A program made the position numbers and the translations under genes. Below, in pieces: positions 1 to 11,590 of a stretch of DNA of 64,000 bases. Origin of the DNA: Mesodorylaimus sp. YZB2_4 (lineage: Eukaryota; Nematoda; Enoplea; Dorylaimida; Dorylaimidae); contig JASANH010000025.1 of NCBI GenBank assembly GCA_030248295.1, positions 39,617 to 103,616 of the forward strand, written 5' to 3'. The notes beneath the pieces were generated by a model. It was not told the origin of the DNA. It did not search any database and worked only from the letters and a program-made list of their open reading frames with translations. Within the stretch, counting starts at the first letter, position 1; each line of letters begins with the position of its first letter.

Positions 1-930
1 GAACACAAACATGTCATTCTTGCGCGTGGAACACAAATCGATGCTTGTGATCAGGCTTGATGCTTGCTAAAAATGGTAAAGAAAAGAGAAACTGCGGAAG
101 GCAGACATTGACCATTGTCCACTGTCCACTGTTTTTAGACTGTAGAGGCTAACGATAAGTCAACATAGTCTGGCCTACAATCAGGCACAAGATGAAATGT
201 ATTCAGGATTTCTCAGTCATGGAACATGGTGCGCATGCCATACACACGAGTATGCTACTCTACAAACAAAAGATCTCACAGTTAGTAGAGATCCATTCAC
301 CGTTTTCACTAAGAGAAAACCCGTGGTAATTTGAGTGATTAGGAAAACTCCAGAAGGCAGCATCAGCCCATTTGTCGCAACGCAGAGAATGGTCGCTGTG
401 GTGCAGGGGCTCAAGGCAATGCGCTATGAACCAATCTCGGGTGACTTCTACCCTCGTTAGGCACTTTGCTTTTGCGATTCTTTTTGTTTCAGAGCTATAC
501 AGTGTACCTACTAGCCTTGCACTTTTGTCAAGACATGCTTCTACTCATCATTTTGTGCTTCCACCATAAGCACATGCCTGCTGAAGTCACAACATGTGCT
601 AAGCATACAGCTTGGGCTTACTTTTTATGTCAGTATATGCAGCATGGACTGGCTAGATACGAGTATGAGATTCAGGCAGAGCATCTAAAAGGCAGGCATC
701 AGCGCTGCGCCTTATTGATTTTCGGCATTGCAAGACAAACAACAGACAGGTGGAAGGGGCATAGAAGATCATTGCAATGCGTCAGTATATGGCGACTGGA
801 CCAGCCGAGCACACTTACAGAGACCCCTTTTGCGTAAGCGGACTCTCTGGTTCTCGCAACGGAAATACGAACAACATTTTCCCGTCCCAATAATTCCTGG
901 CCGAGCACCCTTACGTATCTCCTTCAAAGT
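1..930. other. No gene recognised
   Basis: Only short overlapping ORFs occur on both strands here, none with a recognisable domain, splice signals or repeat structure. I see no LTR, TIR or tandem repeat. The stretch ends where the first copy of a dispersed direct repeat begins. Confidence 0.5.
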
Positions 931-933
931 AGT

Positions 934-1200
934 GCACGCCTCTACTCCCTGCACAAACTCATGGGGGATTGATCTCTAATGACGTACAATGCACGGCGGT
1001 CTACAGGTGAAAAGGCATTTAAAATATGGAAATTCTTTTTAAATTGTAGCCAATAGGACAATTTCCATAGCGTCTGAGCCGCTCATATCCTAACCACTGA
1101 GGATTCCCAAACCACCCGAAACATGTTAATTTCAACGATTTTTTGGGCAATGCGCACAGGCCAACCGGCTGAATATATCAATATGGCTTTAAAAACAACC
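934..1200 (+). repeat. Dispersed direct repeat, copy 1
   Basis: About 270 bp that recur in the same orientation at 1546-1830. Shared landmarks include GCACGCCT near the start, GATTGATCT, GGCGGTC, a central AATTGTAGC, a run reading AACCACCCGAAACATG, and GGCTTTAAAAACA at the end. The copies carry many substitutions and small indels, so the duplication is old. No coding potential or terminal repeats were seen; a non-autonomous element or satellite monomer are both possible. Confidence 0.7.
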
Positions 1201-1545
1201 CGTGCAAACCACTTGGTGCGAATTCAAACGAAGCCGGAGCCCTAAATTGACTACACCAAGAAAGATTGGCCAGATACCAAGGCTGAAAAAGGAAAATTGA
1301 TCTTTTAAAATGATCTTTTAGGCCTAAACGTACCATTCACTGGCCAAAACCCGTGCCATGCGAATGGAATATACCTCGGTCAGGACCAGGTTGGCATGCT
1401 GGAGTGGATTATTGCTGATCACAGTGGGGGGTTTTAAGCGGGTCTGGACTAATTTACCATTTACAATGCGTTTTTCGCGCTCTCGGATAATGTGAGGGCT
1501 GGCTCTTTGCGTCTATAGGTGTACAGGTTGGAGGCCATTGAATCG

Positions 1546-1830
1546 GCGCACGCCTGCACTTCCTGCACGCACGCATTGGAGATTGATCTACAATGAGTTA
1601 CACTAGACGGCGGTCCACATTGGTGAAAAAAGCATTTTGAATATGGAGATTTTTTTCAAATTGTAGCTAATGAGACATTGTCTTCATTTCCATAGGGTCC
1701 GAGCCGCTCCTGTTACAGCCTTCCCACCATTGATTTCTAAACCACCCGAAACATGTTAATTTCAACAATTTTCGGGACATTGCGCACAGGCCAAGCGGCT
1801 GAGTATCTCGACATGGCTTTAAAAACAGCC
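1546..1830 (+). repeat. Dispersed direct repeat, copy 2
   Basis: Second copy of the 934-1200 repeat, in direct orientation with about 345 bp between. The best conserved block is AACCACCCGAAACATG followed by TTAATTTCAAC. Homology stops shortly after GGCTTTAAAAACA. Confidence 0.7.
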
Positions 1831-2278
1831 CCTTATCCTTCCCGACTTAAGTAGTATTAGGCAGCGATTAAGCCAGCCATATCAATAGTCAAAACATCAT
1901 TGCGAGGCTGATTGGGAGGTAAAACATCGTACAGGAAGCCATGAAACAAATATGTAAAATAAAAAGCATACAGTACAGCAAAAAAAGTTTTTCGCTAGGT
2001 CGACTCAAAACCACGGCAACATAGAGACCATAGAATGATTTCCTGCTTGAAAATCGTATCCTAGCTACCCGGCCAGCGGCATGGCAAGATTTTTTGAAAA
2101 TTTAGCAAGATTATTCACAGAAAATCTTTCTTTGTCCTTTTCATTCCTGAATTTCAAATATCGTGGTTCAGAAGCATCAAACTACAGCAGTATAAAAAAT
2201 AATTGAGTGTACATAAATCCTAGGCTGTTGCGTTATAATTGATTGAGATGAGTCTCGGAGGAGGCTAAAATAAAAGAG

Positions 2279-2320
2279 AGCCAGCCCCTTTTACTGTAGG
2301 TACAGTAAAAGGGGCTGGCT
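2279..2320. repeat. Perfect 20-bp inverted repeat with 2-nt centre
   Basis: The arm at 2279-2298 and the arm at 2301-2320 are exact reverse complements, separated only by GG. The inner part reads TACTGTA-GG-TACAGTA and the outer part is AGCCAGCCCC/GGGGCTGGCT. It lies in non-coding DNA. A loop this short makes a cruciform or nuclease-sensitive palindrome likelier than a structured RNA. Confidence 0.85.
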
Positions 2321-3690
2321 ATCAACTGGTTTTGGATGCAGCACTTACAAAACTGGAGGGGAGGGAACGTTTTATTATAATCGAGCTTCAATCCGTATGC
2401 TACTGTATGTTTGTAAAGACGAGTTTTTTAATTTTATTTGTCCAAAATGCTCGGGTGGAACGGTTCGACTGAAGTGTCTGAATATCATACCAAGCGAAAT
2501 GATAGCAGTTACTGATAAGGTAAAGAGCAAATACTGCAACGACGAACAATAGGACAGGTTGTCTCGACCAACATTTTCTTACGGGGGTGGATGATTTGAT
2601 GAAAAGTAAACGTTGAAAAGTGACAGCAGTGGCCAACCTGAAGAGACCAAAGTTTTTCAGAATGGTCCGCGCGCAGAAAATACTCGAGGCCTTTATTGGG
2701 CAGGCAAGTCAGGTAATTCTGTCTGCCGAGCATGCGGGTATAATGACAGTAAAAACCATCCTCTGGACAAAAAGTAAAAATGGATAGGCAAACCTGTTAA
2801 TTTGTGTGATTCATTTCTGATAAATAGAAAATAACAGGTCTAACCCCGCACAACTTTTTCAAGTTTTTTTCAGGTCATGCTATGTGCTGCAACATTTATG
2901 TCATAAATAAACAGTATTTTTCAGAGACTTGACGCATATGGAATAAGCTTGACAAGTGGAAGTTTTTGAGCCTTTTTAGACGTCGAAACATCAAACTGAA
3001 ATAAGTTTTGAATGAAGAAAAAATTCTTCCTTTAGCATATGATGTTAAATTTTTAAACTTTTAAAGCTAGCCAACCTGAGAAGCAATTTCGACTCATCCC
3101 GACACTAACAATGCGGACGAAGCTGAAAAACTATTTCCAACCACCAGAAATACCAAATGTGCTTTGAATAAAAGAATTCGATAATTTACTGTATGCTTCA
3201 ACTGAATATCTCAAATGGAAAGAAATATATGGGAGCTGTACTAGCGGAAACGCCGAGATCAGTAGCTGCCATACACGATAAAAGGCAGTTGGTCCTACTG
3301 ATCGGAAGACTTCCAGTGTTCATAATAATAATCATAAGAATATTTCCAACACATCCTGCGCAGACTTGGGCGGGCAAAATGTATTCGCGGTTTATGTTCG
3401 CAAAACTGACTACAGCTTGTGTCGCCATTCTCCTGTAGAGTTTGGTGACTGCTAGCTGTTTCTCTGAACAAGAACAGTGGTTTGAAACATTTTATTGCTT
3501 TGATAAATGTATCTACTTTCAGGTCTCGTTCCAGAGAATAAGTGAGGGAGTGAATGTCACAGACATAGATGTTATAATAGACAACTTTGATATACCCTAT
3601 TTGTACAAGCATCAGGTTGATGAACCACGAATTTGAATCGAATAGAAGTATTCTCACGAAGTACCGTATCGAACTGAGAGTCATTTGCAG
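2321..3690. other. No gene recognised
   Basis: A/T-rich non-coding DNA with only short, unconvincing ORFs on either strand. I see no repeat boundaries, transposase motifs or RNA genes. Confidence 0.4.
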
Positions 3691-4254
3691 TCGACTTGAC
3701 TGTCGAGACTCGAATCGTCGAGGCCAATGTCTTTTTGCTTAATCACAGGCGGAAATCAGCGAATAGTGGCTGTGGGTGATCATGAGTCCACGCTGAGCAT
3801 TCGACAAAGCTGAAAACTAAATCGTCAAATATGTATTGCTGTAATGATCTTCTTTTCAACTCGGTCAAGCAATTTGAATTTACCTCGTGCTGTCTTGGCC
3901 AAGTACTCATTGTGGGCGTGCGCGTCGTCCACTTTGACGGCTTCATCGAGCTCGCCTTGAATCTCCTGGTTGGAGCTGAGTGGCCGGGCCATTTTTCTCA
4001 GCGCATTAAAGCCGCATTCTTAAAAAAAGTTGACGTGTATGCCAAGCTCGCACAATTCCTGATACATGGCCTCGTCTTGCTGTCTAAGATTCGGTTCAAT
4101 ACCTGTAAAATCTAAATTCCGCTGCAGTTACTCGGCGCGGTTGTGCCTGTGATAATGTCAGCCATTGTGAAGACAACTGAGGGGCTATATGGGTGATTTG
4201 ATGCGCATCCGCCCACTTTGTAGCTGCCTTAACGCCTAGCCGCACTCGTCTACC
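3691..4254 (-). repeat. Interspersed repeat R3.7, copy 1
   Basis: About 560 bp that recur in the same orientation at 56269-57001. On the minus strand both copies keep a similar helical reading beginning MARPLS, followed by NQEI and ELDEAVK (start codon at 3990-3992 here). Upstream in minus orientation another shared stretch reads DEAMYQELCEL. This suggests the repeat came from coding sequence, perhaps a duplicated gene fragment or a transposon ORF. I do not recognise the family. The reading here is open for about 55 codons and ends at a stop at 3825-3827. Confidence 0.65.
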
Positions 4255-4852
4255 ATCATCACAAGTCTGAATTTTGATTTTTTCCTCTGAAGGACATCAA
4301 CAGTATGTATACATTGACAGGCGCGGTAGCTGTAACACAGACGCGTAATGTTAAGCGGGCAACTTTGATTGTTCATAGCTCGACAACAAATTAACAAAAA
4401 TAGGAGTTAGCTGTTTGCCATGGTGAATGATCGTGCAAAATTTCATTCGAAACGGTTCCGCCATTCTTGGCATCCAGAATGCGTGTTTTGCTGTTTCAGA
4501 GATGGCGGCGACGACGACGACGACAAAGTACTTGAGACGAGTCCACAGCAATAACCACTGAAGTAACAGATAAAAGGTTTGGTTTTTCTAAAAGCTCTTA
4601 TATCAGAGGTTATTCTTTTGGGGGTTTGATTTAAGGATTCAAGCTCATTAATTTATTTTGCGCCAAGAACTGAATTTTCGCACAAATACCACCAGAAGCT
4701 GGAATATTTTTGTTAGCCGTGCGGCGCGACAGTGCTGGTTTAGCCGCAATTAGAGGCGTAGGCCAAGAAGACAAGACGCGTGTTCTGTATGACGTTATGC
4801 GATGAGAGAAAAATTCGTTTCTGGAATTTTTTGTGTGATGAGATTTTCAAAG

Positions 4853-4882
4853 GGTCGGGTCGGGTCGGATTGGATCAGGAGT
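4853..4882 (+). repeat. GGGTCG/GGATC simple cluster
   Basis: Short degenerate run of GGGTCG and GGATTGGATC units. Similar clusters lie near 59480-59540 and 60420-60490, each next to an ATTTTTTGGA motif, suggesting a shared dispersed element. Confidence 0.5.
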
Positions 4883-5239
4883 GCTGAACCAGAGTCGGCC
4901 AATTTTTTGGATGTGAAACTGAACAGCTTGGGGCTGATTGTTAGCGGTTCTTCGTGGACCTTAGAACCACGTGAGCTTCCTCCTGTTTTGTGGCTACTGA
5001 GGCTGCGAAGCTGTGGTTGTGCATCAATATATTCGACGAGTGCGCCCTTGCTGGACGCACTAGAAGCGCAGTCGTTGTCGGGATAAGCGCAGCACCAGAA
5101 TGCCTTACCAATGTGAAAACTCCCTACCTGTTAGAAGTCATATGCAATAGACTACAAAGAGTACAGTATGGGAGCCTTTTTTGCAACAGACTTGCGTCAG
5201 CTGAGGAGGGACTAGCCAGAAAATTTCTCGCTCAACTGC

Positions 5240-6907
5240 TCAACAGCTGCTCAACTGCGTTGTATCTTTACCTGGTTTCGGCAGCAATTTAATGACACCC
5301 TGTCTTTGCGAGGCTGCTAATTCTCCCAACTCAATCGATGTATTCATACTTTGCAAAAAGTGGTCGCGGATAAGATCCCAAAAAACTCGGTACCACTCTA
5401 CGGGTAGCCCGTCTAGTCCAGGCGCCTTACCTGAAGCCATACATTTCAGCGCATTGTGGAACCCTGGTAGACCGATGGGCTGCTCAAGCGATGCACGAGC
5501 CTCGTCGCTCAACTTTCGGCTTTCACGCGCACTTACAGTCTCGAGCCATTCCCTCATAGCTCCCGTGTTCGAAGGCCCCTGACTGCAAACCTTGGCAAAG
5601 TAGTCCTGTAACGTCTGCAAGACTGCTTGAGTGTCTGTCACATCATGTTCGTTTGCGAGAGATATCTTGCTCACACACTTCCTTACCACATTCCGTTTCT
5701 CGATGCCTAAAAAGTACTTCGTCGGTTTTTCCCCTAACGCCAACCACCTGACTCTGGAACGAAGAATAGCCCTACGTGCATCATCCTCCAGAATGGCACT
5801 CAAGTCAGACTGTGCAGAGACAAGTACGGCTACTTCTTCCTGCGATAGGTGATCAGAACGAGACTCTAGGCTATCAAGGATGGATTGCAGATGAAGTCTG
5901 CGGTGTGATCTGCGAGAATTCACTCTCGCACAATACGCCATCGATGCCTCCCGTACTACCATTTTCAAGTAATCCCATCGCTGCCGACTGTCCCAGTCTA
6001 CGGTTTCTCGCACTGCGCTGGCTACTGTCTCCTCCATCAGCTGCTGATATTGTTCCTGCGCCACACACATGGTATTCAATCGCCAGATACCTCGACCATG
6101 TGGCCGATATTGGGGACCTTGGAGTCGGAACACAATACTTTTGTGATCACTGAATACCATCCGCTTAATCACACAGTTCTCTATCTGATGCATGTAGTCC
6201 GCTGGTACAAGCCAGTAATCCAGACGACACTTTACCAGCGGATGCTCCTACTGCCATCTGTATTGATGAGTAAGTGGGTTCACTTCCCTCTAACAATCCA
6301 TGAGATTCCAATCGCCTTGAATGTCCAGGATCGCCTTCCGTACAGAACGCTTTGGGTAGTATGCGCCCCCAGCTTTATCGACGGCATGATCGAAAGGCAG
6401 GTTCATATCTCCTCCTATGATCACAGGCAGCTGTTGCAAGTTAAACAAGGATAAAGCCAGCCGGATACGCTGAAAGAACTCCACCTGCGCACTCACGGTG
6501 GTCGGGCTGTAGACATTGACGAGAATAGCATGAAGTTCTCTCAAGTGGACCTCTAATATCAAGCATCGCCCCTCCCGATCGCGCCAAACAAGGTCAATCA
6601 CTACATCAGCGCCACGAAAAAGAGCGACAGCTACTCCACACGCATTACTCGTACCATGCGAAAAAAGAATACTGTTCGAAAAACCCCACTGCTGTTGCCA
6701 GATCACTTCCTGATCAAGCTGACTATGAGTCTCTTGCAAGAAACTAATATCAAACTGTTCCTGTTTTAACCACAAAAAGACCTCCTTCCGTTCGAGTTCA
6801 GAACCGATTATACGAACGTAAGTGGATAAGATTAAATAATTGTAAGACATTAAGCATTTATGATACACTATTCCTCCCGATAAGACAACCGTAATAGCTA
6901 CCCACAC
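5240..6907 (-). pseudogene. L1/Tx1-like LINE ORF2 (endonuclease plus start of RT), truncated
   Basis: Non-LTR retrotransposon ORF2, the protein that nicks target DNA and reverse-transcribes the element RNA. The N-terminal part is an APE-type endonuclease: LQETHS supplies the metal-binding Glu, GGDMNLP the Asn, and FSDHKS the terminal His. A connector with LGEKPTKYF follows, then the start of the RT domain, with SGKAPGLDGLPVEWY and LLPKPGKD. These motifs fit the Tx1/L1 group. One frame runs through, broken by stops at 6290-6292 and 6248-6250. Homology ends near 5240, so the RT catalytic palm is missing. A matching ORF1 remnant lies upstream at 7629-8150. Dead copy. Confidence 0.85.
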
Positions 6908-7628
6908 CTCTTAACTCCGTGGTAATGCGCGCGCTGTTCGCAACATTGGGGATGTGGTTACTTATGTCACCCACGTTATACAGCAACTAATCGTAAGTTC
7001 ATTGTGAGATCAATAATATAGAGAGCTGATCAATAAAGCGATGCTCGAACCAGGTTTAGCGATAGCCACTTTAAATTGAGAGGGCACTGATTTTTAATGC
7101 GCATATTTGACGAACGCCGATCATCAGCTCCGACCCATGCTGAAAAAGAAGGAAACCAGATTTTCGTACCATGATCAGAGTTGGGGGCCGAAAGCTGAGA
7201 TAATAAGTCACAAGATTGTCAAACCCAGATTTGGCATGAGCCAGCGAAGATTGTACAGCGTCATCTAAAAACACGGATTTTGGCTGATGCCCCATGTATC
7301 TGTAGACGTGCATGCTGTGTACTGTCCCCAACCCCACCCACATTTTTCGGAACATAAAGACACATGTAACGCATGGGCGAGGGCCGGGACAAATAACTTT
7401 ACAATAACCTAAGCCTACAGCACGTCAAGAGGGGAGAAACCCTGAACCACAAGTCAAGTACGCTCAGTCAAAACGAAATAGTTGCAACCCATAAGTTGGT
7501 CATGACCTTAACATCGTCCCAAGAAACGGTTATGAACACTTACTGACACAAAAGGAAACCTTGCGCACCAATTTCAGCCATACACCACTCTGTCGCCCGG
7601 CCCTCTTATCCTACCATCACTTATGGCA

Positions 7629-8150
7629 TCACTCACGACTGTTCACCATCTTCCTGTTTGAAACTTGACCAGCGATCACTGAGTCGTGACGGCGTTTTCT
7701 ACGTTCCTCTCGTTGAAGCGGCGTGCGGTCGTCGTCACAACGGACTTTTTCCTCTGGCTCCTTGGATCGGTTGAAGTCGGCAAGGCGTTTGGCATGACTC
7801 CAACACGTAAGCTTATCTTCGCAATCGACGAAATCGATTTTTACCAGTCCTCTTTGGCCGCTGTCCTTGGTGTTGGACGAGACGAAAATAGACCGGAACT
7901 TCATTGCCCCCGCTTTGCTTTCTGGAATCCCCATGGCTACTTCGAAGAATCGACGAATCGCTCCAGCTTTCTCGCTGCTATTAATGCGCGGATGAAGGCT
8001 GAATTGATCTTGTGGAAAGTTAAAGACGCAAGCAGAAGACGATCGGAGATTTCGATCCAATGATTCCACTCGGTTTTCAGCTTCCAAAACCCGGCTTTTT
8101 GTGTCCACGATCTCTCTGTCGTGTTGGTCGAGCTTGGCCATGTAACGCGA
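7629..8150 (-). pseudogene. LINE ORF1-like remnant (coiled coil plus RRM-like)
   Basis: The minus-strand reading begins with a heptad-like coiled-coil segment (KLDQHDREIVDTKSRVLEAE), then a stretch with VFNFPQ, FRSIFVSS and RGLVKIDFVD, and ends in a very basic tail (REERRKRR). Coiled coil, RRM-like module and basic tail is the layout of L1-type ORF1 RNA chaperones. It sits about 720 bp upstream of, and on the same strand as, the Tx1-like ORF2, so it probably belongs to that element. Its 5' end runs into the abnormal G/C tract at 8155-8325, so the true start is lost. The assignment rests on layout rather than a diagnostic motif. Confidence 0.5.
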
Positions 8151-8154
8151 CACA

Positions 8155-8325
8155 ACCTCCCCCTCCCCCCCCCCCCCGGGGCGGGGGGCGGGGGGGGGGG
8201 GGGGGGGGGGGCCACCCCCCCCCAGAAAGGGAGGGAGGGGGGGAAAAAGGGGGGGGGGGGAAAAAAAAAAATGAAAACCGCCGCGGCGCGCGGGGGGGGG
8301 AGGCACGAAAAACCCCCCCACACAG
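8155..8325. other. Abnormal poly-C/poly-G/poly-A tract, probable assembly artefact
   Basis: Consecutive homopolymers: about 13 C, then GGGGCGGGGGGCG, more than 20 G, 10 C, several G runs of 7-12, and 11 A. It is unlike anything else in the window and separates LINE sequence from Maverick copy A. Any protein read through it is an artefact. Low-quality consensus at a misjoin or an unresolved G-quadruplex-forming tract are the likely explanations. Confidence 0.7.
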
Positions 8326-8515
8326 TTTGAAAGTCAAACAAGACGAGAGCCAAAATATTCCTTGAAGATCAAATGGAAAAATAAGGTCGATCGGCGAAAT
8401 TGCTTGCAAAATATTATTAGAGCAGAGACAAGGGGGTAAACAAGCGCAAGTAATCGGGTAGACGAGGCATGGGTTATTGATCGCCTACGTGGAAGGCATA
8501 GCGCGGAAGCGCCTG

Positions 8516-8851
8516 TTAACTCGACAGGGAGAGGGAAGAGGCCATCCGACCGCCTCGCATCCGTGCAGAAACGCAACCCATTTCACACGTTTGCACTTGG
8601 AGCTTATAGTCAGTGTTCTCTTCGTTACTTATGATTGAAAATTTTAGCGGGTAATTGCAAAGTGAGACTTGGATGTGCGTGTCATTAGGAAAATACCTAT
8701 TCGGTTTTAGTGGGAACAAACGCAAGTGCCCAAAGAGGTCAACAACTTTTGAGCCGGTGTATTTCATAATACGTTGGACCATGTTGTCCTCGAAGAAACT
8801 GTCTGGGTTGCCGCTTTCGAGCAGTAATAATTCGGTATCATCCATTCTCAA
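8516..8851 (-). pseudogene. Maverick/Polinton major capsid protein fragment (copy A)
   Basis: The residues around YTGSKVVDLFGHLRLFPL, RYFPNDTHIQVSL and DYKLQVQTCE follow the pattern of adenovirus/Polinton double-jelly-roll capsids: a conserved Gly-x-Leu, then a downstream -L-I-L strand and a later -Y-x-L-x-V- strand. It aligns by eye with the longer ORF at 18548-19081 (shared DPDSF, KVVDLF/LVVDLL, LRLFPL/LRLYPL). Only the N-terminal third is present. It lies downstream of basic-protein, penton-like and integrase remnants on the same strand, in the same order as copy B. Family assignment by motif only. Confidence 0.6.
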
Positions 8852-9441
8852 ATGTTCTTCTTTATTTATAAGACACTAGGTCGAAATATAGGAGCAATAA
8901 CCATAATTGACACAGCTCCATACTTCCACATCATTTATTTCGAGCACTAAAAGTACATTCACTCATCTCTTCTTCAGACAGCTAAGTTTAGATATGCCTA
9001 TGTTCATCTACAAGCAACATCGATACGATTTTGATCACGAAACAATGCAAGGCTTCCTGAAACCCTGACTGAAAATTAAAACAGTGTAGGGAAGGTACTA
9101 AACTCACCTGCTTTACTCCAAGAATTTATCGGGTTACTGATCAAGCATACTTTATCGGTAGATGCTAACGCTGAACCATCAGATTTGACAATTCGGAATT
9201 TCAAATGTAAAAGTAAATCATTAGTAACGTTCTAGTTGCTGCTTCCAGCATACAGAAATACTAATTTTTGATCAGATGATGACAAAAAGAAGGAACAGTT
9301 TATGTTGGGTGGGATTTTTATCAACTTGCTCTCACGCACAGCAGTTGACAGTATTGGTAGAGAAAATCAATCAAAGGGCGATATAACGCTCGAAGGAATA
9401 ATTAAATTAAATTATAAAGGAAGGCTCGAATTCATATTTTT

Positions 9442-9660
9442 TCATTTTTGAATAACCAAATAAGCGTCTTTTAGATTTGCCTTTTGAATGAACCTTGGTG
9501 TTGGAGCTATTTTTTGCTTTAATTTCTTTCTTTTTTTCTGTTTCCTTGGCTTTGATGTCCCACTTTTACCTTGTTTCGCGGCGAGGTTTTCTTTTTGTTC
9601 CAGGGTGCTAGGGACTGAATCAGAATTGTTCAACGGGGATCGGAATGATTTGTTCAACAC
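9442..9660 (-). CDS. Small Lys-rich basic protein of Maverick copy A
   Basis: Short ORF with a dense basic core (KPRKQKKRKKLKQK) and no recognisable fold. Its position between the penton-like ORF and the capsid fragment matches the Lys/Arg-rich ORF at 19296-19613 in copy B. A DNA-condensing virion protein, as in adenoviruses, is a reasonable guess, but similarity is compositional only. Confidence 0.4.
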   Translation of the reverse strand: MLNKSFRSPLNNSDSVPSTLEQKENLAAKQGKSGTSKPRKQKKRKKLKQKIAPTPRFIQKANLKDAYLVIQK

Positions 9661-9742
9661 CTTGTTTCACAGGAACAATTCACAATCGTTTAATTGCCGT
9701 CATAAAAAGCTAGGGTACCAGCCAACGAGTCACAGATTACTA

Positions 9743-10072
9743 TTATGCCGTCAGCCTTGATAAAAGACACAATAATTTGTTGATGGGGTGGGGACCAGAC
9801 CACAGTTTGAAGTCGATAGAGCTTGGAAAATTTTTAAAATGTACTCGTCTCTTGATTCCACCTTGCTCGATCTCGTTTAAAGCGACAGAGGCGAAGACAG
9901 AATCAGAGACAGCGCCAAATAAAACAGGTTGAAAAAGATTGCACTTTAGATATAGAACGACGCCTGCTAAACCTGAAGTTACCCCACCTATATACGCTTC
10001 CACTACGCGGACGCGACTTTTCAAATTATATTGGATGAGAATGTCTAATTTCGCTAATAGTTGACTGCCCAA
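9743..10072 (-). pseudogene. Maverick penton-like / minor capsid ORF (copy A)
   Basis: The motif LYLKCNLFQPVLFGA corresponds to LYLTCNLAQPIPFGA at 19805-20077, and the copy A reading continues into KRRVHFKNFP. A strand followed by N-L/V-x-x-P-x-x-x-G matches my expectation for the single-jelly-roll penton protein of Polinton-like viruses. Placement between integrase and basic protein is the same in both copies. No full-length ORF remains, so I call it a relic. Confidence 0.45.
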
Positions 10073-10190
10073 AAAAAATGAGCACCGCGTTGTGAGTTAT
10101 TTAATCATAAAATTAACATTAAGCAACCTCAATCAGCTGGTCCTGATCGAAAAATGCTAAAATTGGCTCTTCAAACTGATCCTCCAATTT

Positions 10191-11436
10191 TTAGACAGGA
10201 ACACCACCGTTCCTAGGCATCAACACTGACGCAACTCGAAATATTTCTGGTTCCCCAACACTTTTGACGGCGCCTTTATAGCTTTTTCGAAATTGCGTAG
10301 GTGGTGGTCGTTTGATAACACGTGTGCCAATCGTCAGATACGGTTGGATCGTGTCTTGTGCTTCGTCATCATGACGCTGCTCCTCGACCAGTGTTTGTTG
10401 ATTATCAACAGTAAATTCAATTGGTGAGCGACCTTGAAGAGGATTTATTTTTCGTAAGTTCAGGCCTGTGAGAACCTGGTCCGATAATTCTTGATCTAGT
10501 CGTCTACTGTTTTGTTCGGTGAATACCTTGTAAAGTCGGCGCATAAAATTCTAGCTAGCCCAGCTAGGAAATCTTTTGACCGATTAGACAAACTTCTTGG
10601 TCTGAAAGTAATGTTGTTTCGTTGTTACATGTCTTCAAAGAAGTTATTCACAGATTCAGTCCCTAAACGTGAACTGACTTTACATTTTGTCTCCAACAGG
10701 GAGATCTGAATCAGACCCTTCGCTCTAACTCATGTATTCTAAGCTGAGTAAAAACAGACAGTCTCCGACTATAGAATTAATAAAGACCAGATACCAGCGT
10801 CAGCGACGACAGTGCCTGGCTTAAAACCAACTTCTGTAATGATATATTTGAATTTTTTGGTTACATTTTTTGCTTTGCGAGATATTAATAATTTAGCGTA
10901 CACTTGTATAAAAAAATTAAACGATAAAAGAAAAAGGCTTTTAAGAGCAAAAACGCTCAAAAAACTACCTCGACAAGGCATCAGTGGCAATCAAAATGAG
11001 GTTATTTTGACCAGATTTCACATCACTAGGAGCGTAAGCAGGGTCAATGAACCTTGAAAAGAAAGGAGGATTGACATCGGCAATTAAAAAACACACACTC
11101 AGCCTTACCAAGATTCGTGAGATGCCTTTGGTCTTAGCTTATTTTGTTTGAAATTCCTTTTTTACTAGTGGACGGAAGTGAGTGTACGAAGGTTCAGCTT
11201 TCAGAAAATTCTTTACTTTTTTAAGATATTTTTAATCCACTAGCCCGAGCCTTCTTATACAGTACAGCAGGGTTTCGGAAAACCAGCTTCAGGAAAACCA
11301 GACCACGGAGTACGAATGTTGTGGCGGCAATCATTTTAATTGCTTCGTCAATCGTTAATTTGACTGCACTGTATGAATCATCTTTGATTTTTGCCAAGCA
11401 CGTCTTTGTTTTTTGATAACCGCCGCAAAACCCCAT
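10191..11436 (-). pseudogene. Maverick retroviral-type integrase, split by introns, decayed (copy A)
   Basis: Three conserved blocks on minus. First, near 11436-11110, an N-terminal helical stretch with LYKKARASGLKIS, then YTHFRPL. Second, near 11050-10990, the first core strand, with FIDPAYAPSDVKSGQNN and TDALSR ending at a GT donor. Third, at 10544-10191, the C-terminal region with MRRLYKVFTEQNSRRL and an SH3-like FRKSYKGAVKSVGEPEIF. The same blocks, in order, form the better copy at 20191-21261. In-frame stops (for example after GLKIS and after EFQTK) show it is dead. The enzyme would insert the element's DNA into the host genome. Confidence 0.75.
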
Positions 11437-11445
11437 CTCTTACAC

Positions 11446-11590
11446 CTCTTTCTGAACCATGATCGCCGGCACGGTTATTTTGTTCACTGTCTTCATTGAT
11501 GGACTCACGTAGTATTCAGGTAATTCGCCGTGATCAACTCGGATGAATCCGTCCTTGATGAGGTTTTGGTCTTGCTTCAACTGTGAAGGT
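11446..11590 (-). CDS. Short conserved-looking ORF end, unknown
   Basis: The minus-strand reading LKQDQNLIKDGFIRVDH...LPEYYVSP...VPAIMVQKEV ends at a TAA just upstream of the copy A integrase remnant. It looks like real coding sequence (few low-complexity residues, clean stop) but I do not recognise it. It is probably the last exon of another gene of Maverick copy A. Confidence 0.3.

Noticed and set aside
7937-8409. Proline- and glycine-rich proteins over 8.1-8.3 kb
   Set aside because: They come from the abnormal homopolymer tract on both strands.
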